Of a stretch of DNA of 64,000 nt, positions 51,295-60,837 are shown in pieces. This DNA comes from Azorinus chamasolen (Eukaryota > Mollusca > Bivalvia > Cardiida > Solecurtidae). The stretch spans positions 51,960,253 to 52,024,252 of the forward strand of contig OY755237.1 in NCBI GenBank assembly GCA_963576725.1, written 5' to 3'. The position numbers and the translations under genes are program-made. Each line of letters begins with the position of its first letter. Position 1 is the stretch's first letter. A model generated the notes under the pieces. It did no database searches. It saw nothing but the letters and a program-made list of their open reading frames with translations, and was not told where the DNA came from.

Positions 51295-51502
51295 CACTGA
51301 TCTTCAGAGCTCCACATAAGATGCGTAAATTTAAACATTTTCAACAGTAACTCCTTTATTTCTCCACCAAACCCTATACTGTGACCTCTCTTTAGAATCG
51401 TCTCTTTGAGACGATTCTAGAGAGTGGTCACAGTATAGGGTTTGGTGGAGAAATAACGATTTTAGTATTTGGGTACGCATCTTTATCTGTAGCTCTGGAT
51501 CT
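51295..51502. repeat. Family E palindromic element, best copy
   Basis: A near-perfect inverted repeat at 51356-51456: TTATTTCTCCACCAAACCC, TATACTGTGACCTCTC and GAATCGTCTC facing complements over a TTTGA loop. Outer arms are GAGCTCCACATAAGATGCG and CGCATCTTTATCTGTAGC. It lies directly downstream of the host gene stop codon (minus strand) and supplies AATAAA on that strand at 51360-51355. Confidence 0.8.
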
Positions 51503-51509
51503 TGAAATG

Positions 51510-52031
51510 CTAGGACTTTGCCTCCCCATACTTATGCTCTATCATGAAGTAACAGATTTCTGACTCCGTCATGTCATCATCATTCATGCCCCTAGAGTCA
51601 CTACTATCGTCCAAGTCAGGAAGAAAGTCTTGAAAAGTGTCACTATGAATTATGTCCCTCTGTATACACAATGCTGCATTGGTGGTTCTCACAGGTTCTG
51701 ATGCTGGGGACTCGCTTCGACTTGTGTGGTCACTGAAAACACTATCCCCGTCTGAAAACCCCTCCAGAACAGCTCCTTCAGAAGAAGCTCTCGTTACAGA
51801 ATTCCCTGATATTTTTTGTTTGACTGATTCATGAGTTGTGCTAGCCATGGGTGGTGGCTGCTCTATATTTATAACTGGACTGCTAACAGTGCTTGGTCCT
51901 AAAAACCAGTCTGATCTCTGGCGTAGCCGTTCAAGTTGTTTACGTTTAACAGAGTTGTATCTACTTAGACTAGGCTTCGGAAGGGTGTTGTTGTGAGCTT
52001 CATTTAGACTGTCCTCCACTGACTTTGGTCT
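51510..52031 (-). CDS. Terminal exon of an unidentified host gene
   Basis: On the minus strand a good acceptor (TTCTGTGTTTCAG) ends at 52032. The exon then reads RPKSVEDSLNEAHNN in phase 0 and continues 173 codons to TAG (51512-51510). The sequence is hydrophilic, rich in Ser, Asp, Arg, with KRKQLERLRQRSDWF, an acidic stretch (DLDDSSDSRGMNDDDMTE) and a compact C-terminus SEICYFMIEHKYGEAKS. There is no membrane segment and no domain I recognise; it looks like a disordered regulatory tail with phosphorylatable Ser clusters. Codon phase matches the end of the exon at 58456. Complexity and base composition stand out from the surrounding repeats. Confidence 0.75.
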   Translation of the reverse strand, partial: RPKSVEDSLNEAHNNTLPKPSLSRYNSVKRKQLERLRQRSDWFLGPSTVSSPVINIEQPPPMASTTHESVKQKISGNSVTRASSEGAVLEGFSDGDSVFSDHTSRSESPASEPVRTTNAALCIQRDIIHSDTFQDFLPDLDDSSDSRGMNDDDMTESEICYFMIEHKYGEAKS

Positions 52032-52560
52032 CTGAAACACAGAAAGCCAATAAATTGTACTCTCTTAGATACATGTGTTTGATAATGACTTATTAGTAAT
52101 AATATATACATATATTAATTTTTTTCATATATATATATTTTTTTTTTAAAATAAAGTCCAAACAAAGTAATTATCATCTGCAGTAGGTCGTGGTGCTACC
52201 TTGTTTTTTTTCTGTGCACAGAACAATGCAATTTGTTAAGTACAAGGAAAAACCTCTGTAGGCTTCCTCAACTTATATTAAGCTGGATGTAGAGATATGA
52301 CTGCAACACTGTTAAAGCAACATAATACCTGATATAACCAAACATTTACACCACAATGGAAATAAGGACCACAATGGAAATAAGAGATATATTTTCTCTT
52401 TTTTGTGGCATCCCTGATATTGATGTGACTGACATGTTTCATAACACACATATAACACTATTAGTATTAATTTTTATATTTTAAAATATGTATGTGTTGT
52501 TGCTAGATAGTGAAATAAATCTATCTAACATAAAACCATGTAGTAATATTTCCATCCATA
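52032..52560. other. Intron sequence, no repeat recognised
   Basis: AT-rich with short TA and T tracts (52105-52150). No other exon seen. Confidence 0.45.
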
Positions 52561-53706
52561 AACTAGAATTGTTTTTGATGCAAAAACTGATGTATCCCCC
52601 CCCCCCCTTCCCAAGCGAGTGGACAAAATTTTCCACAGTTCCATAACTCTGCAGAAAATCATCGAACCGAAAAAGGAATATACAATGCACAACTTGGCAT
52701 GGTGCTGATCATTCCTATGAAGTTTCATGAAAATCCGACCAAAGATTCCATGTAAAAATTTCAAAGTCCCAAAACTCTGCAGAAAACCATCAAACCGCAA
52801 CAGGAATAAGATATGCACAACTAGGCATGATGCTTATCAATCCTATGACAAATTTATTAAAGGTTTTGAAGAAACCCTGGGGACAAAATTTTCATGTAAA
52901 AATTTCGAAGTCCCATAAATCGGAGGCAATATTATTGAAGTCAGACTTATTAAACTTGTGCTTAACACTTCCTTCCATCATGCCCTTTCCATAAATGAAA
53001 TGTCATTCCAATATCATCAGTAGAACAGGAGTTATTGATCGGACAAAAAATGTAACAAAGGGCAATAACTCCAAAAGTATCGAAGCCAGAGTTATGGCCC
53101 TTATACATGACACTTTCCTCTCATCATACTCTTTACATGTATGAAGTTTCAATCAAATGGCCTGAGTTATCATCCGGACAAGAAAGTGTGAATAATTGAC
53201 CTTGAATTGTGACCATGACCTTGAATTGTGACCTTGACCCACATGCCTGAATCCTGCTGTCTGCACATCAGCTTGTTAAGGAGAACATTTGTGCCACAGC
53301 ATTTTGGAATCCTTCAAAGGGTTATGCAGATGTGGAGCAGACATGAAAATTAAGACTAAAAATATTTGACCTTGACCTTTGAAGAATGTGCCTGAATTCT
53401 GCACATCGGCTTGTTATGGAGAACATTTGTGCTACAGCATTTTGAAATCCTTCCAAGGGTATGGAGCAGACACGAAGGGTATGACTAAAAACATTTGACC
53501 TTGAATTGTGACCTTGACCTTTGAGCCATGTGCCTGAATCGAACGCTCTGCACATCATCTTGTTGAGTCAAACATTTGTGCCAAAGCATTCTGAAATCCT
53601 CCCATATTTGTGAGACATAAGGAGTGGACACAAGTGTGACAGACAGATGAACGGACAACTCGACCAAAAACAATTTGTCTCCCCATTATAAATGGGGGAG
53701 TCATAA
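52561..53706 (+). mobile_element. Related element M1 (ATCCCCC tag)
   Basis: ACTAGAA start followed by hairpin GTTTTTGATGCAAAAAC and TGATGTATCCCCC; ends CTCCCCATTATAAATGGGGGAG with TCATAA. Same design as the ACAAGA class with a variant start. Two body units around 52600-52920 (CAAACCGCAACAGGAATAAG), then TGACCTTGAATTGTGACC repeats and GACAGACAGATGAACGG. Confidence 0.6.
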
Positions 53707-53976
53707 CTCCATAAATATACGTTTTTAACATCTTTGCAAACAGAAGAGACCTAGATCAGACCCCCAACACACAAACACACATAAACTTTTGATATTCTAT
53801 GAAAGTTTCAAGAATCCAGATATATCATGAATTCATACAAACAAAGTCTCCTCTGTAACAATTTGGCATTTAGCATGTTACTGGAAATACTTGATTATAT
53901 TTACACATAGTTAACTCTTTGAATGCTGAATAGCTCATCAGTGTTTAATCATAGAACCTTTAAATATAAAAGGTTT
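53707..53976. other. MITE-A fragment, otherwise none
   Basis: CTCCATAAATATACG and CAAACAGAAGAGACCTAGATC to 53762 are a truncated MITE-A. Confidence 0.45.
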
Positions 53977-54008
53977 AACCCTTTATTCCATGAACATCCA
54001 AGAAAGAA
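53977..54008 (-). mobile_element. MITE-A end, cut by K2
   Basis: TTTAACCCTTTATTCCATGAA then ATCCAAGAAAG; continues TGACTTCATGAG after 54303. Confidence 0.5.
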
Positions 54009-54303
54009 ACAAGAGCCGCCTGCGGCGCCAATGCTCGTCTGATTTGGTGCTTGTCCAGCTAAATTAAAACTTTTTGAAAAAATAAAGGGCCATAACTCCA
54101 AAATTTGCAATTTGAAGTCAAAAGTTATGGTTCTTATGTAGGTGCCTTCTCCTTAATGAGATCTACCCACCTATGAAGTTTTATATGTTGATACCTCTTA
54201 TACTTTGAGTAATGAGCAACATTAAAGATTTTGCATGCTGACGATGACGACAACTACGACTACAACTACGGCCTAGTGATCTTCGAAACAGACGAGCTAA
54301 AAA
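54009..54303 (+). mobile_element. ACAAGA-class element K2
   Basis: ACAAGA, hairpin GCCGCCTGCGGC, GCTCGTCTG; end TTCGAAACAGACGAGCTAAAAA, with GACGACAACTACGACTACAA before it. Confidence 0.82.
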
Positions 54304-54319
54304 TGACTTCATGAGTGTT

Positions 54320-54800
54320 GTCCCTTTCCATAATATAGACGACTTTTTGCACCTTTGCAAACAGAGAAGACTCATATCAGACAGTTCCTGTACGAGCTGT
54401 CTGATCAGGGTCTGCTGATGCTTATGGAACGATATAGATCTGATATAGATCTGATATAGATCTGATATAGATCGGATATACATCTGATATAGATCGGATA
54501 TAGATCGGATATACATCTAGATCTTATATAGATCGGATATACATCTGATATAGATCGGATATACATCTGATATAGATCGGATATACATCTGATATACATC
54601 TGATATAGATGGGATATACATCTGATATAGATCGGATATACATCTGATATAGATCTGATATACATTCTGATATAGATCAGATATACATCTGATATAGATC
54701 TGAAATACATCTGATATACATCTGATATAGATCTGATATACATCTGATATAGATCGGATATACATCTGATTCTGAAGTTTCTTTCACATATAAGAATAAG
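54320..54800 (+). mobile_element. MITE-A copy with internal minisatellite expansion
   Basis: TTGTCCCTTTCCATAATATA, GAAGACTCATATCAGACAG facing GCTGTCTGATCAGGGTC, then the family's ATATAGATCTGATTC spacer segment expanded to about 340 bases, resuming TCTGATTCTGAAGTTTC. Confidence 0.75.
54425..54768 (+). repeat. 12-bp minisatellite derived from a MITE
   Basis: About 28 units of GATATAGATCTG, GATATAGATCGG or GATATACATCTG, alternating in patterned blocks. The 12-base period keeps all six frames open, giving long meaningless IRSISDVYQ-type frames on the minus strand. Confidence 0.92.
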
Positions 54801-54859
54801 AATAATGGTTAATTATGTTACTAGAGAATTTTGAATGGCAAACAGTGTTAGGCAAGGTC

Positions 54860-55080
54860 AGATGGCCCCAGGGGCTTTTTCAAGCCTTTGCAAACAGAGT
54901 AAAGATCAGACAGCCCCTGTAGGATCCATCTGTACTGGGTCTGCTCTGTTTGCTTATGAAATAATATAGATGTGATTCTACAATTTCTGACATAGTCCAA
55001 AGTCATGTGCTCATATGCCAGATTATTCATTATTCTAATAAATATTCATAATCTCACAAATATTCATGATGGAAAGGGTC
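54860..55080 (+). mobile_element. MITE-A copy
   Basis: CAAGCCTTTGCAAACAGAGTA, GATCAGACAGCCCC facing GGATCCATCTGTACTGGGTC, ATAATATAGATGTGATTC, ATTCATGATGGAAAGGG. Confidence 0.65.
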
Positions 55081-55114
55081 TATAAGGTTTGAGATGAGAA
55101 ACAGTAATTATGCA

Positions 55115-55325
55115 TCGTACCTGGATCCAAACTGAATGCCACTTTGATTTATATTAAGTTTTTGAAAATATCTTGAAACAGTGTACACTTTGCATATTGA
55201 ACTGAAGAATTATTACCTCTCTGCATGGAAGTGGTATATTCATGCCTACCAATGCAAACAGCATGGATCCAGATGAACTCTTAGTAACAAAGCATGCCAT
55301 GAGGATCCAAACTGTTTGACACTCT
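55115..55325. repeat. Family C hairpins (one partial, one complete)
   Basis: CTGGATCCAAACTGAATGCC at 55122; TGCAAACAGCATGGATCC...CTTAGTAACAAAGC...GAGGATCCAAACTGTTTG at 55251-55318. Confidence 0.6.
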
Positions 55326-55344
55326 GACTGCAGCAGCAGATACT

Positions 55345-55565
55345 TTTTACAGACGAGTCAATTACCCCACCAAGCAATTACAGACAAGTCAATTACCCCA
55401 CCAAACAATTACAGACGAGTCAATTACCCAACCAAACAATTACAGACGAGTCAATTACCCCACCAAACAATTACAGACAAGTCAATTACCCCGCCAAACA
55501 ATTACAGACGAGTCTATTACCCCACCAAACAATTACAGACGAGTCAATTACCCCACCAAACAAAT
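55345..55565 (+). repeat. 31-bp minisatellite
   Basis: Seven units of CAGACGAGTCAATTACCCC plus ACCAAACAATTA, with G/A variation at GACGAG/GACAAG. Confidence 0.9.
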
Positions 55566-55619
55566 AATATACCTCAGTATCTAACCAAGTTATTGAAATA
55601 CAAGTATGGTAAAGACTGT

Positions 55620-55755
55620 TTGTTTAAATTACAGAGAAACGAATATAAAGACTCCAAACTGTTTCTGAGATATGACTGCAGACGGACGGATACCATGCCG
55701 CAGTGATGAAGGGATACAACCAAAACTATATTCCCCGCCTATGGCGGGGGATAAA
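55620..55755 (+). mobile_element. ACAAGA-class 3' fragment (TATTCCCCGCC tag)
   Basis: GCAGACGGACGGATACC, then TATTCCCCGCCTATGGCGG and GGGATAAA; K3 starts at the next base. Confidence 0.6.
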
Positions 55756-55817
55756 ACAAGAGCCGTGTGCGGCGCCAACGCTCGTTTGATTTGGAGCTTG
55801 TCCAGCCAAATTTTAAA

Positions 55818-57586
55818 ACAAGAGGGCCAGAATGGCCCTGACATCGCTCACCAGACAATCAGATATGTTTCTATTGAAAAGTGACCGTCTCTGGGGCGGT
55901 GCCAATTTTGACACCAGGGACACAAAATATAACTTTTGTAGATGACCTAAATATTAGGCTATGTGCCAAATATGAAATCTGAGAACATCCCAGTTTCAAA
56001 GGAGAAGATTTTCAAAGTTTGCACATTAAAATTGTTTCTATTGAAAACTGACCACCCCTGGGGTGGGGCCTATATTGACAACAGGGGCATAGTTTATATA
56101 ACTTTTGTAGAGGATCGGAAAATGGTGCTATGAGCCAAATATGAAAGCTGAGAACCCTGTAGATTCAGAAAAGAAGATTTTCAAAGTTTTCACTATACGT
56201 TTCTATAGACAAGAGGGCCATTGAAAGTGTTAATTTTTCAGACAAACAAATTACAGATGACAGAAACCCTATTACTGCTGCGCATATTTTGACTCAAATT
56301 AGCACACAGTTTGGATTTGATCTGACACATAGGTAACTTCATAATATGTGGTTTGTACTAGAAAGTTAATTGTAAGATTGATATGTATTAACCAGGGAAT
56401 TTTAATTATGCAAGGCCATACAAAGTTCTGACTAAAGACGATCAACTGACCTCTCAAATAATCAACATTACTGTTCCTCTGAAAAGGTATGTGTACCCTA
56501 GCATTCCAAACTGATTTTTTGCATTTGAATATTATTATAAATTATTACATAATAATTTCATATTCATAAGTTCACTGAACTTAATATTTCCAAGTAATAC
56601 AATTTCATGTTAAAAATTATTTCATAATTTATTTAAAATCTTTAATTTGGCATTCTGGAGCCTTTACATGATTTACCCTTCTTCTGAAGTGCAGGGCAGG
56701 TTGTAATAATGTCATAATGCCAATCACTATTATTAATTAACCCTTCCCTCATATAAACGTGTTTTCACACATTTGAAAAATCAGTCTGCTCTGTTTGTTA
56801 ATGGAATTTGACAGATCTTCCTTTAGTTTCTAAAATGGCTACAATGTTCTACCTACTATATTCCATTATAACTATTTTGTCTATGAATATTCAGTAGGTT
56901 GTGAAATTTGGAGAAAAAAATGGCTACAATGTTTCACCTTCCATACTTCATTTTGCTCATGAATATGCAATAGGCATTCAAATTAATAATACACACAGTA
57001 CAGGCAAAGGGTTACTACAGCCACTACCAGCAATACAGGTGTACTAAAAATAGCCACTGGTCATCCCCATCTCTATTGCTTGACCTGATGACCTGTTTAT
57101 GAGACTGAGTAAAGATAAGATGCTTAAAAGTGCAGTCAGCTTCAAGTTTGCTAGAAAACTTGCCACCCGTGGGTGTAGCCAATTTTGACCACAGGAGCAT
57201 AATTTATATAACTTTTGTAGAAGTCCTGAAGTTGAAGCTATGTGCCAAATATGAAAGCTGGGGACCTTCTAGTTTTAGAGGAGATGATGCTCAAAGTTTT
57301 CACTATATGTTTCTATTGAAAACTGAAAACCCCTGGGGCAGGGCCAATTTTGACCCCAGGGGTATAATTTATATAACTTTTGTAGAGGACCTACAGATGA
57401 TGCTATGTGCCAAAGATGGAAGCTGAGACCCCTGTAGATTCAGAGGAGAAGAACTTTAAAGGTTCAAATTGTTGACGACGAACGACGGACGACGGACGAC
57501 GCACTACGCACGACGCACGCCGACGGACGACGGACATCAGGCGATCACAAAAGCTCACCCTGAGCACTTTGTGCTCTGGTGAGCTA
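55818..57586 (+). mobile_element. ACAAGA-class element H6 (twin of H5)
   Basis: Nearly identical to H5, including the internal MITE position. Differences include loss of the MITE palindrome (see 56736-57012), ATTATG/AG changes near 56328, and a longer GACGGACGACG tract near 57485. L1 follows at the very next base. Confidence 0.88.
56736..57012 (+). mobile_element. MITE-A2 inside H6, palindrome deleted
   Basis: TTGAAAAATCAGTCTGCTCTG replaces the intact stem seen in H5 (41780-41830). About 48 bases covering the whole palindrome are gone. A second small deletion removes TTTAACTATTT near 56948. Confidence 0.8.
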
Positions 57587-58210
57587 ACAAGAGCTGTCCG
57601 CAGACAGCGCGCTCCACTTTCTTTAATGCTGGATAGTATAGTGGAAGTCTAAGTCAGAAAGGGGAGATAACAACAGCAAAATTAATTTTAGGGTTACCTG
57701 CCCTTGTGAAATGAGTCCCCCTTGTAATAGTTAACAGGTATACCAAAGTTGAACCAAATATCTCTGACAGTTACTGAGACATGGACCTGAATATAAAACT
57801 TAACCAACAATGAAAATTCTAAGTCGAAAAAAGGGGCATAACTATGACAAAATTAATTTTAGGGTTACCTGCCCTTGTGAAATGGGTCCCCCTTGTAATA
57901 GTTAACATGTATACCAAAGTTGAACCAAATATCTCGGACAGTTTCTGAGACATGGACCTGAACATAAAACTTAACCAACAATGAAAATTCTAAGTCGAAA
58001 AAAGGGGCATAACTATGGCAAAAATAATTTTAGGGTTACCTACCCTTGTGAAATGGGTTCCCCTTGTGATAGTAAACATACATACCAAATATGAACCAAA
58101 TACCTTTGATGGTTACTGAGAAAAGGACCTTAACAAAAAGATTAACCAACGCCAACGCCGACGAGAGGGTCATGACAATAGCTCCACTTTTTGAAAAAGT
58201 GGAGCTAAAA
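57587..58210 (+). mobile_element. ACAAGA-class element L1 (GCTCCACTTT tag)
   Basis: ACAAGA, hairpin GCTGTCCGCAGACAGC, tag GCTCCACTTTCTT; end hairpin GCTCCACTTTTT-GAAAAAGTGGAGC then TAAAAA. Three body units of about 185 bases with TTTTAGGGTTACCTGCCC and AAGTTGAACCAAATATCTC; CCAACGCCAACGCCGACG precedes the end. Confidence 0.82.
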
Positions 58211-58455
58211 AGAAAACAATATAGGGCAATAACTCCAAAATTTTGAAATCAAGAGTTATGGTTCTTATTTAGGGGCCTTTCCCTCAATGAGATCTACTAA
58301 CCTATGAAGTTTCGTGTTGATACCTCTTATACTTTTCGAGCAAGACCTTAGACCTACGACCAAGTGATCACAATAGCTCGACTTTTCTTCGAAACAAACA
58401 AGCTAAAAATAAGCATGCCAAGAATGAAAGTGTATTGTGACAAGTTTACCTTTAC

Positions 58456-58694
58456 CTTGGTGACTTCTGGGGATGGTACTAAAGACACCTCTGGTACAGA
58501 CACTGTCGAAGTGACCAGCAGATTGGACTGTTCTTCCTCCAGCTGGTCTTCCTTCAAGTGAAGTGTCTCCTTCCCAGCGGATCCCTGGGAAGGCTCCCCC
58601 ATGTCATCCCGATCCTTCCGACTGCCAACCTCGGACTCTCGACTAGACTTCAAACGGGACAGCGCCATATCCACATATGCCTCCTCAGATATAG
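58456..58694 (-). CDS. Internal exon of the same unidentified host gene
   Basis: On the minus strand the acceptor AATTTCTGTCTTTCAG ends at 58695. The exon starts with two bases completing a codon, then ISEEAYVDMALSRLKSSRES, an acidic/basic stretch (RKDRDDMGEPSQG, KEDQLEEEQ), and ends SPEVTK at a donor AAG/GTAAAG (exon end 58456). A second GTAAAC donor six bases on is possible. Length 239, ending phase 0, which joins in frame to RPKSVED of the next exon at 52031. Earlier exons must lie at or beyond the right edge. No known domain recognised. Confidence 0.72.
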
Positions 58695-58723
58695 CTGAAA
58701 GACAGAAATTCTTAAGTCATTGC

Positions 58724-58977
58724 TCAACCCTTTCTCTGTTCTAAATCTATTCCAAATTTCAATACCTGAATATTCATGGACAAAATAGTTACATGTATAA
58801 TGAAACATGGAAGGTGGAAAATTGTAGCCATTCTCGAAAGTAAAGAAACAGAAGATCTTTCAAATTCATTAGCAAACAGAGCAGACCCTGATCAGAAGCC
58901 CCCCCCCATATAAGATCCGTCTGATCTGGGTCTGTTTGCAAATGCGTGAAAACACATTTATGAGGGAAAGGGTTAAT
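58724..58977 (-). mobile_element. MITE-A copy (subtype A2)
   Basis: CTCAACCCTTTCTCTGTTC to GAGGGAAAGGGTTAA. The core is damaged by a C run (GAAGCCCCCCCCCATA). It lies 30 bases from the host exon's acceptor. Confidence 0.8.
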
Positions 58978-59089
58978 ATAAAGAACCCTTGAAATTTTGT
59001 AAGCAGTGTGTATTAACTCTGCACCATAGCAGCAAATTCTTGATAAAAGTAAAGTACCTAGTTATAGTCTACTTTCAGTCCGAATGACC

Positions 59090-59353
59090 GCTCAGCCGAC
59101 TGTACATTTACTCCCCTGGTCATTGAGTCATTGGCCTACAATACTGAGCACTGCTAACATATGGCGCAATCATGCAGCCGCAGTACCGGCGAGTGACTCT
59201 CACAGGTACCCATTTTAACCCCTGGGTGGAGAGGAGATGCGGGTGGGAGACACGGAAAAGCGTCTCTGAAATTTCCAGTAGGAACCAGGATTTGAACACC
59301 GAACCTCCGGACTGATAGTCAAGCACGTTACCACTAGACCACCACACACCACC
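59090..59353 (-). mobile_element. tRNA-headed SINE
   Basis: The minus strand gives an RNA polymerase III A box GGTCTAGTGG (59340-59331) and B box GGTGTTCAAATCC (59300-59288) at tRNA-like spacing, with GACTATCAGTCCGGAGG between. A non-tRNA body (CCACCCGCATCTCCTCTCC, CACTCGCCGGTACTGCGGC) follows. The acceptor stem does not close and there is no tRNA 3' end, so it is a SINE head and not a tRNA gene. The downstream end is uncertain. Confidence 0.7.
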
Positions 59354-59356
59354 AGC

Positions 59357-59440
59357 TAACTGATGCAAACAGTCTGGATCCAGATGAGACATCTAGTAAT
59401 TCACTCATCAGGATCCAAACTGTCTGCCACTTGGAAGAGA
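59357..59440. repeat. Family C hairpin, good copy
   Basis: TGCAAACAGTCTGGATCC, AGATGAGACATCTAGTAATT, CTCATCAGGATCCAAACTG. Confidence 0.65.
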
Positions 59441-59690
59441 AATGTTAAGAAACTTAATTTAAAGAACTGCAACAGGTGACCACATTTAGCAGATGGTCAT
59501 TACTTAGCAATTTAAAACAGATTTTGAGAATTTGATCACCCCACCTGATGAAGATCATCAGTATTTGATAGTCACTGGTATATACACTGATTTATCATCA
59601 TCATCAAGCTTTGGCAAACAATGAAGATCTCAATCAGATGCAACTTCTCTGAAACTCTGGTTCTAAACTGTTTACAAAACATCTTTTGTA

Positions 59691-59779
59691 TCTTTTCTAG
59701 TTGCAAGGCTAAAATGGAAGTTCAGTGTGTTTGTATTTTTTCTAGTTGCAAGGCTAAAATGGAAGTTCAGTGTGTTTGT
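59691..59779 (+). repeat. 44-bp tandem duplication
   Basis: TTTTCTAGTTGCAAGGC to TTCAGTGTGTTTGT occurs twice in direct succession; units are identical. Confidence 0.85.
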
Positions 59780-60009
59780 TTCAATCTTAGAAGCAAACAG
59801 TATTACAGCAGTACTTCTCTAAGCCAAATTCTCCATACGAGTCCCGTTCATCAAATCCTGACTTTTCCATTTAGTCTTTTGTTCATTACAACTGAAGAAG
59901 AACCCCTTTAAGGCAACCACTTAATTACTAAGCATAGATACATTGTATCTTTAAAAATAGGGGGTTGTTTAATACAGGACAAAAGTTATGCAGAAAGCTC
60001 TTGCTAACT

Positions 60010-60224
60010 TTAACCCATTACCTCAGAGGCTATTTTTAGATACAACCTCTTTGAATAAATCTACCCAAAAGGAGAATTAACTAGAGAAAACGAAAATTTT
60101 AGAATTTTGTAGTTTGAAATAGAGCATTTGCACCTATAGGAGCAAATGCTCTATTTATCACAATGGTTTCACAAAGTGACTTTTACAGAGTCGTCAAAAG
60201 TCGTCAATATGAGGGAATGGGTTA
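60010..60224 (+). mobile_element. MITE-B copy with shortened palindrome
   Basis: TTAACCCATTACCTCAGAGG to GGGAATGGGTTA. The left arm lost CCATTGTGATAA, leaving GAAATAGAGCATTTGC facing the complete right arm. A family D fragment lies just upstream (59955-60000). Confidence 0.78.
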
Positions 60225-60429
60225 TACTGCAATAAGCTACCCCCTGCCTTTGAGACCCCTAATTAGACCACTTTTTGGTGGTTACGTTAGAGGGGTTTTA
60301 CTGTATATGATCAGAAGCAACAATTCAGGTAGTGTAGGCAACATATATAAAAAGGTTTTCAAAAAATTGAGCTCACATACTGAAAATCTTAAGTAAGATG
60401 TATTAACTTGCACGTGTTAACTAACTAAT

Positions 60430-60540
60430 TTGACCCTTTCCTTCATATAAAAGCTTTCTCACACCTTTGCATGCATAGTAGACCTAGATCAGACTGTCTC
60501 TGTAAGAGCCGTCTGATCAATTGACACGAAGACATCAGTA
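60430..60540 (+). mobile_element. MITE-A left half
   Basis: TTGACCCTTTCCTTCATATA, GTAGACCTAGATCAGAC, GAGCCGTCTGATCAATTG. Confidence 0.55.
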
Positions 60541-60574
60541 ATCTTTCAGCTGTCATGCTCATAATACAGCAAAC

Positions 60575-60660
60575 CATATACTCGAAGAGATGATTCTAAA
60601 GAGTGGTCACAGTATAGTAATAGGCTTTGGTGGAGAAATGACAATTTTAGTTCTTGGGTA
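60575..60660. repeat. Family E half element
   Basis: GAGATGATTCTAAAGAGTGG, TCACAGTATAGTAATAGG, TTTGGTGGAGAAATGAC; the left arm is gone. Confidence 0.55.
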
Positions 60661-60837
60661 TATCTGTAGCTCTGGAAATATACTTAGCAAAACTGCTAAG
60701 TACCCCAGGGACAATTTTGGAATTTTCTTTTCCACCGATGGTGATAAAGTAAAGGGGTTTTATGATTTATGAAATATAATCAATTTTTAATTATTTCATG
60801 GAAATGCTCCCGCTCAGCTGCCTTGATCGCAAATCAA

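Larger units (their letters stand above)
55756..58410 (+). mobile_element. ACAAGA-class element K3 split by H6 and L1
   Basis: ACAAGAGCCGTGTGCGGC and GCTCGTTTG to AATTTTAAA (55817). After 1.77 kb of H6 and 0.62 kb of L1, the K body resumes AACTCCAAAATTTTGAAATC and ends TTCGAAACAAACAAGCTAAAAA. Both insertions share one A-rich site. Confidence 0.8.

Noticed and set aside
54181..54765. Minus-strand frames of IRSISDVYQ repeats
   Set aside because: A 12-base microsatellite-like period leaves every frame open; low-complexity artefact.
42179..57426. Identical 98-codon frames at 42179 and 57130
   Set aside because: They lie in the duplicated H5/H6 element and run across its repeat units; identity reflects recent transposition, not coding conservation.
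59280..59353. Possible functional tRNA gene
   Set aside because: A and B boxes are present, but the acceptor stem does not pair and a non-tRNA body follows; a SINE explains it.
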